From Verrucomicrobia bacterium UBA3214 (GTDB lineage Bacteria; Verrucomicrobiota; Kiritimatiellia; RFP12; UBA1067), in NCBI GenBank assembly GCA_002363575.1, contig DEWI01000058.1, positions 7,213 through 12,818 on the forward strand: a stretch of 5,606 bases of DNA, written 5' to 3'. Below, in pieces: positions 4,426 through 5,606 of this stretch (position 1 is its first letter; every line of letters begins with the position of its first letter). The position numbers and the translations under genes were made by a program. The notes below the pieces were generated by a model that did no database searches, was not told the origin of the DNA, and worked only from the letters and a program-made list of their open reading frames with translations.

Positions 4426-5606
4426 ATGAAGCGCAGAATACCATATGGAGTCATAAACTGGGCAAAGCTCGTCCGCGAATGTCTGTTCGTGGACAACACT
4501 TCCTGTATTCGCAAACTGGAAGAGGTCGATACGCCGGTTTTCCTGCGCCCGAAGAGATTTGGGAAGTCGATTGTCTGCTCGATGCTCGCGCATTATTACG
4601 ACGTCGCATTGAAGGATCGTTTTGACGAACTCTTCGGAACTACAGACATCGGACGCGATCCGACGCCGCTGCGCAATTCGTTCCTCGTGCTGACTTTCGA
4701 TTTCTCGACTGTGCAGGTGGGCACGCTCGCCGAGATCGAACAAAATTTCGTCGAGCACGTCCGCGGCAGGATTGGACGATTTGCCGCGCAATACGCAGAC
4801 CTCGCCGACTGGTCGGAAGCGTTGGAGAAGAGCAACGCGGCGGCCATGATCGACAAAGTGCGCGACATCGTCCAAAACAAGCATCTTCCGCCGCTCTACA
4901 TTATTATCGACGAGTACGACAACTTCACTAACGAGCTTGTGGTCTCGAATCGCGATGTTGAATACAACGCCGTCTGCGGGCACGACTCCAAAGGCGACGC
5001 CACGCGCGAATCGTTTTTCAAGGCGTTTTTCAAGTCGTTCAAGGCGGGACTTGCCGACGGCACGGTAGGCCGCACGTATTTTACGGGAGTCCTGCCGATC
5101 ACGCTGGACGATCTTTCGAGCGGCTTCAATGTCGGCACCGTCGTGAGTCTCAATCCAGAAGTTCTCAACCTCGCCGGTTTTACGCAGGCGCAGGTGGAGA
5201 AATACGTGGACGCGATCTATGCGGAATACGGCTTCGACACGTCGAACCGCAGCGCCGTTCTCGCCGATCTCAAAGCGTTCTACGACGGCTACCGCTTCAC
5301 TCCCGAAGCCGAGCCTCTCTACAACTCAACGATTTGCAACTGGTACTTGTTCAACTTCGTATCCTACAAAGGCAAGCAGCCGCCGGACATCATCGACGCG
5401 AACGTGCGCACCGACATCGGATGGTTCAGGCGTCTGGCGCAGACGAATTCGCATGCGCTGGAGAAGGTGCGCGCATATGTCGAGCGTGGAGAGGGGGAGG
5501 ACATCGTACGATCTGCGCTCTCCGCGAAATTCGGCCGCGCGAAGTTCTTCAGCGAAGATTTCTTCCCTTATGCGCTTTACTATCTCGGACTTCTGACGTT
5601 CGAGGA
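4426..5606 (+). CDS. AAA-ATPase-like protein, probably of the PD-(D/E)XK nuclease-fused family (5' part, cut by window end)
   Basis: The frame stays open from the ATG at 4426 to the window edge (393 codons plus 2 bases). The N-terminus fits the start usual in this family, MKRRIPYGVINWAKLV..LFVDNT (family pattern: IPxGI..F..L....YVDKT), and no other start lies before the nucleotide-binding motif. Key sites: Walker A-like RPKRFGKS (41-48, with K47 and S48), Walker B YIIIDEYDNF (158-167, D162 and E163), sensor-like TGVLPITLDDLSSGFN (220-235) and FYDGYRF (285-291). This is the signature set of the AAA-ATPase_like domain (Pfam PF09820). Members usually run to 500-600 residues and end in a PD-(D/E)XK nuclease domain (PF08011), which would lie past the window. 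Biological role is unsettled; the family is often multi-copy and has been suspected of mobility or defence functions. It seems to use more A/T-rich codons than pheT (by eye), compatible with later acquisition. It has its own strong promoter and no Shine-Dalgarno. Confidence 0.92.
   Translation, partial: MKRRIPYGVINWAKLVRECLFVDNTSCIRKLEEVDTPVFLRPKRFGKSIVCSMLAHYYDVALKDRFDELFGTTDIGRDPTPLRNSFLVLTFDFSTVQVGTLAEIEQNFVEHVRGRIGRFAAQYADLADWSEALEKSNAAAMIDKVRDIVQNKHLPPLYIIIDEYDNFTNELVVSNRDVEYNAVCGHDSKGDATRESFFKAFFKSFKAGLADGTVGRTYFTGVLPITLDDLSSGFNVGTVVSLNPEVLNLAGFTQAQVEKYVDAIYAEYGFDTSNRSAVLADLKAFYDGYRFTPEAEPLYNSTICNWYLFNFVSYKGKQPPDIIDANVRTDIGWFRRLAQTNSHALEKVRAYVERGEGEDIVRSALSAKFGRAKFFSEDFFPYALYYLGLLTFE

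Noticed and set aside
4300..4983. Minus-strand frame of 227 codons over the promoter and 5' part of the ATPase gene
   Set aside because: It is antisense to intact Walker A and Walker B motifs and runs through a clear plus-strand promoter.
5219..5596. Plus-strand frame of 125 codons inside the ATPase gene
   Set aside because: It is a Ser/Thr/Arg-rich out-of-frame reading of the ATPase coding region, which remains open to the window end.

Overview
The window is GC-rich and densely coded on the + strand. It looks like a chromosomal segment from the PVC superphylum, possibly Lentisphaerae or Kiritimatiellae. This rests on three things: the gene at 3618-4328 carries a motif set I recognise from uncharacterised Planctomycetes/Verrucomicrobia/Lentisphaerae TPR-like proteins; the exported protein before it carries a GWVFVDGKYI-PPY-type motif I associate with the same groups; and the window ends in an AAA-ATPase-like/PD-(D/E)XK family gene, a family often found in many copies in gut and anaerobic bacteria. 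The phylum is an inference from remembered motifs, not from a search.

Layout: (1) 1-47 is the last 14 codons and stop of an unidentified gene with an Ala/Pro/Glu-rich tail. (2) 106-2538 is a complete pheT, the phenylalanyl-tRNA synthetase beta subunit, with all expected domains and two unusual substitutions in the B3/B4 (editing) region. (3) 2539-2748 is a 210-base gap with two small hairpins (2622-2658), then an AT-rich, repeat-built promoter-like block (2691-2734) and a good ribosome binding site. (4) 2749-3582 encodes an exported protein of unknown function with an acidic-then-basic linker. (5) 3618-4328 encodes a membrane-anchored or exported TPR-like helical protein, probably in an operon with the previous gene and starting at GTG. 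(6) 4329-4425 holds a GC-rich hairpin and a near-consensus extended -10 promoter whose -35 lies inside a perfect 6-bp inverted repeat. (7) 4426 to the window end encodes the N-terminal 393 residues of an AAA-ATPase-like protein; it runs off the edge before any C-terminal nuclease domain.

How the parts relate: pheT is housekeeping translation. The 2749-4328 pair appears to be a separate two-gene transcription unit for two cell-envelope proteins. The last gene appears to be independently transcribed, with so little room between promoter and ATG that its mRNA may be leaderless, and with an operator-like dyad over the -35 region. The least described material is the envelope pair and the promoter/operator arrangement of the ATPase gene. 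I see no CRISPR array, tRNA, rRNA, insertion sequence or obvious defence island, and I cannot claim a proven new system from this window.
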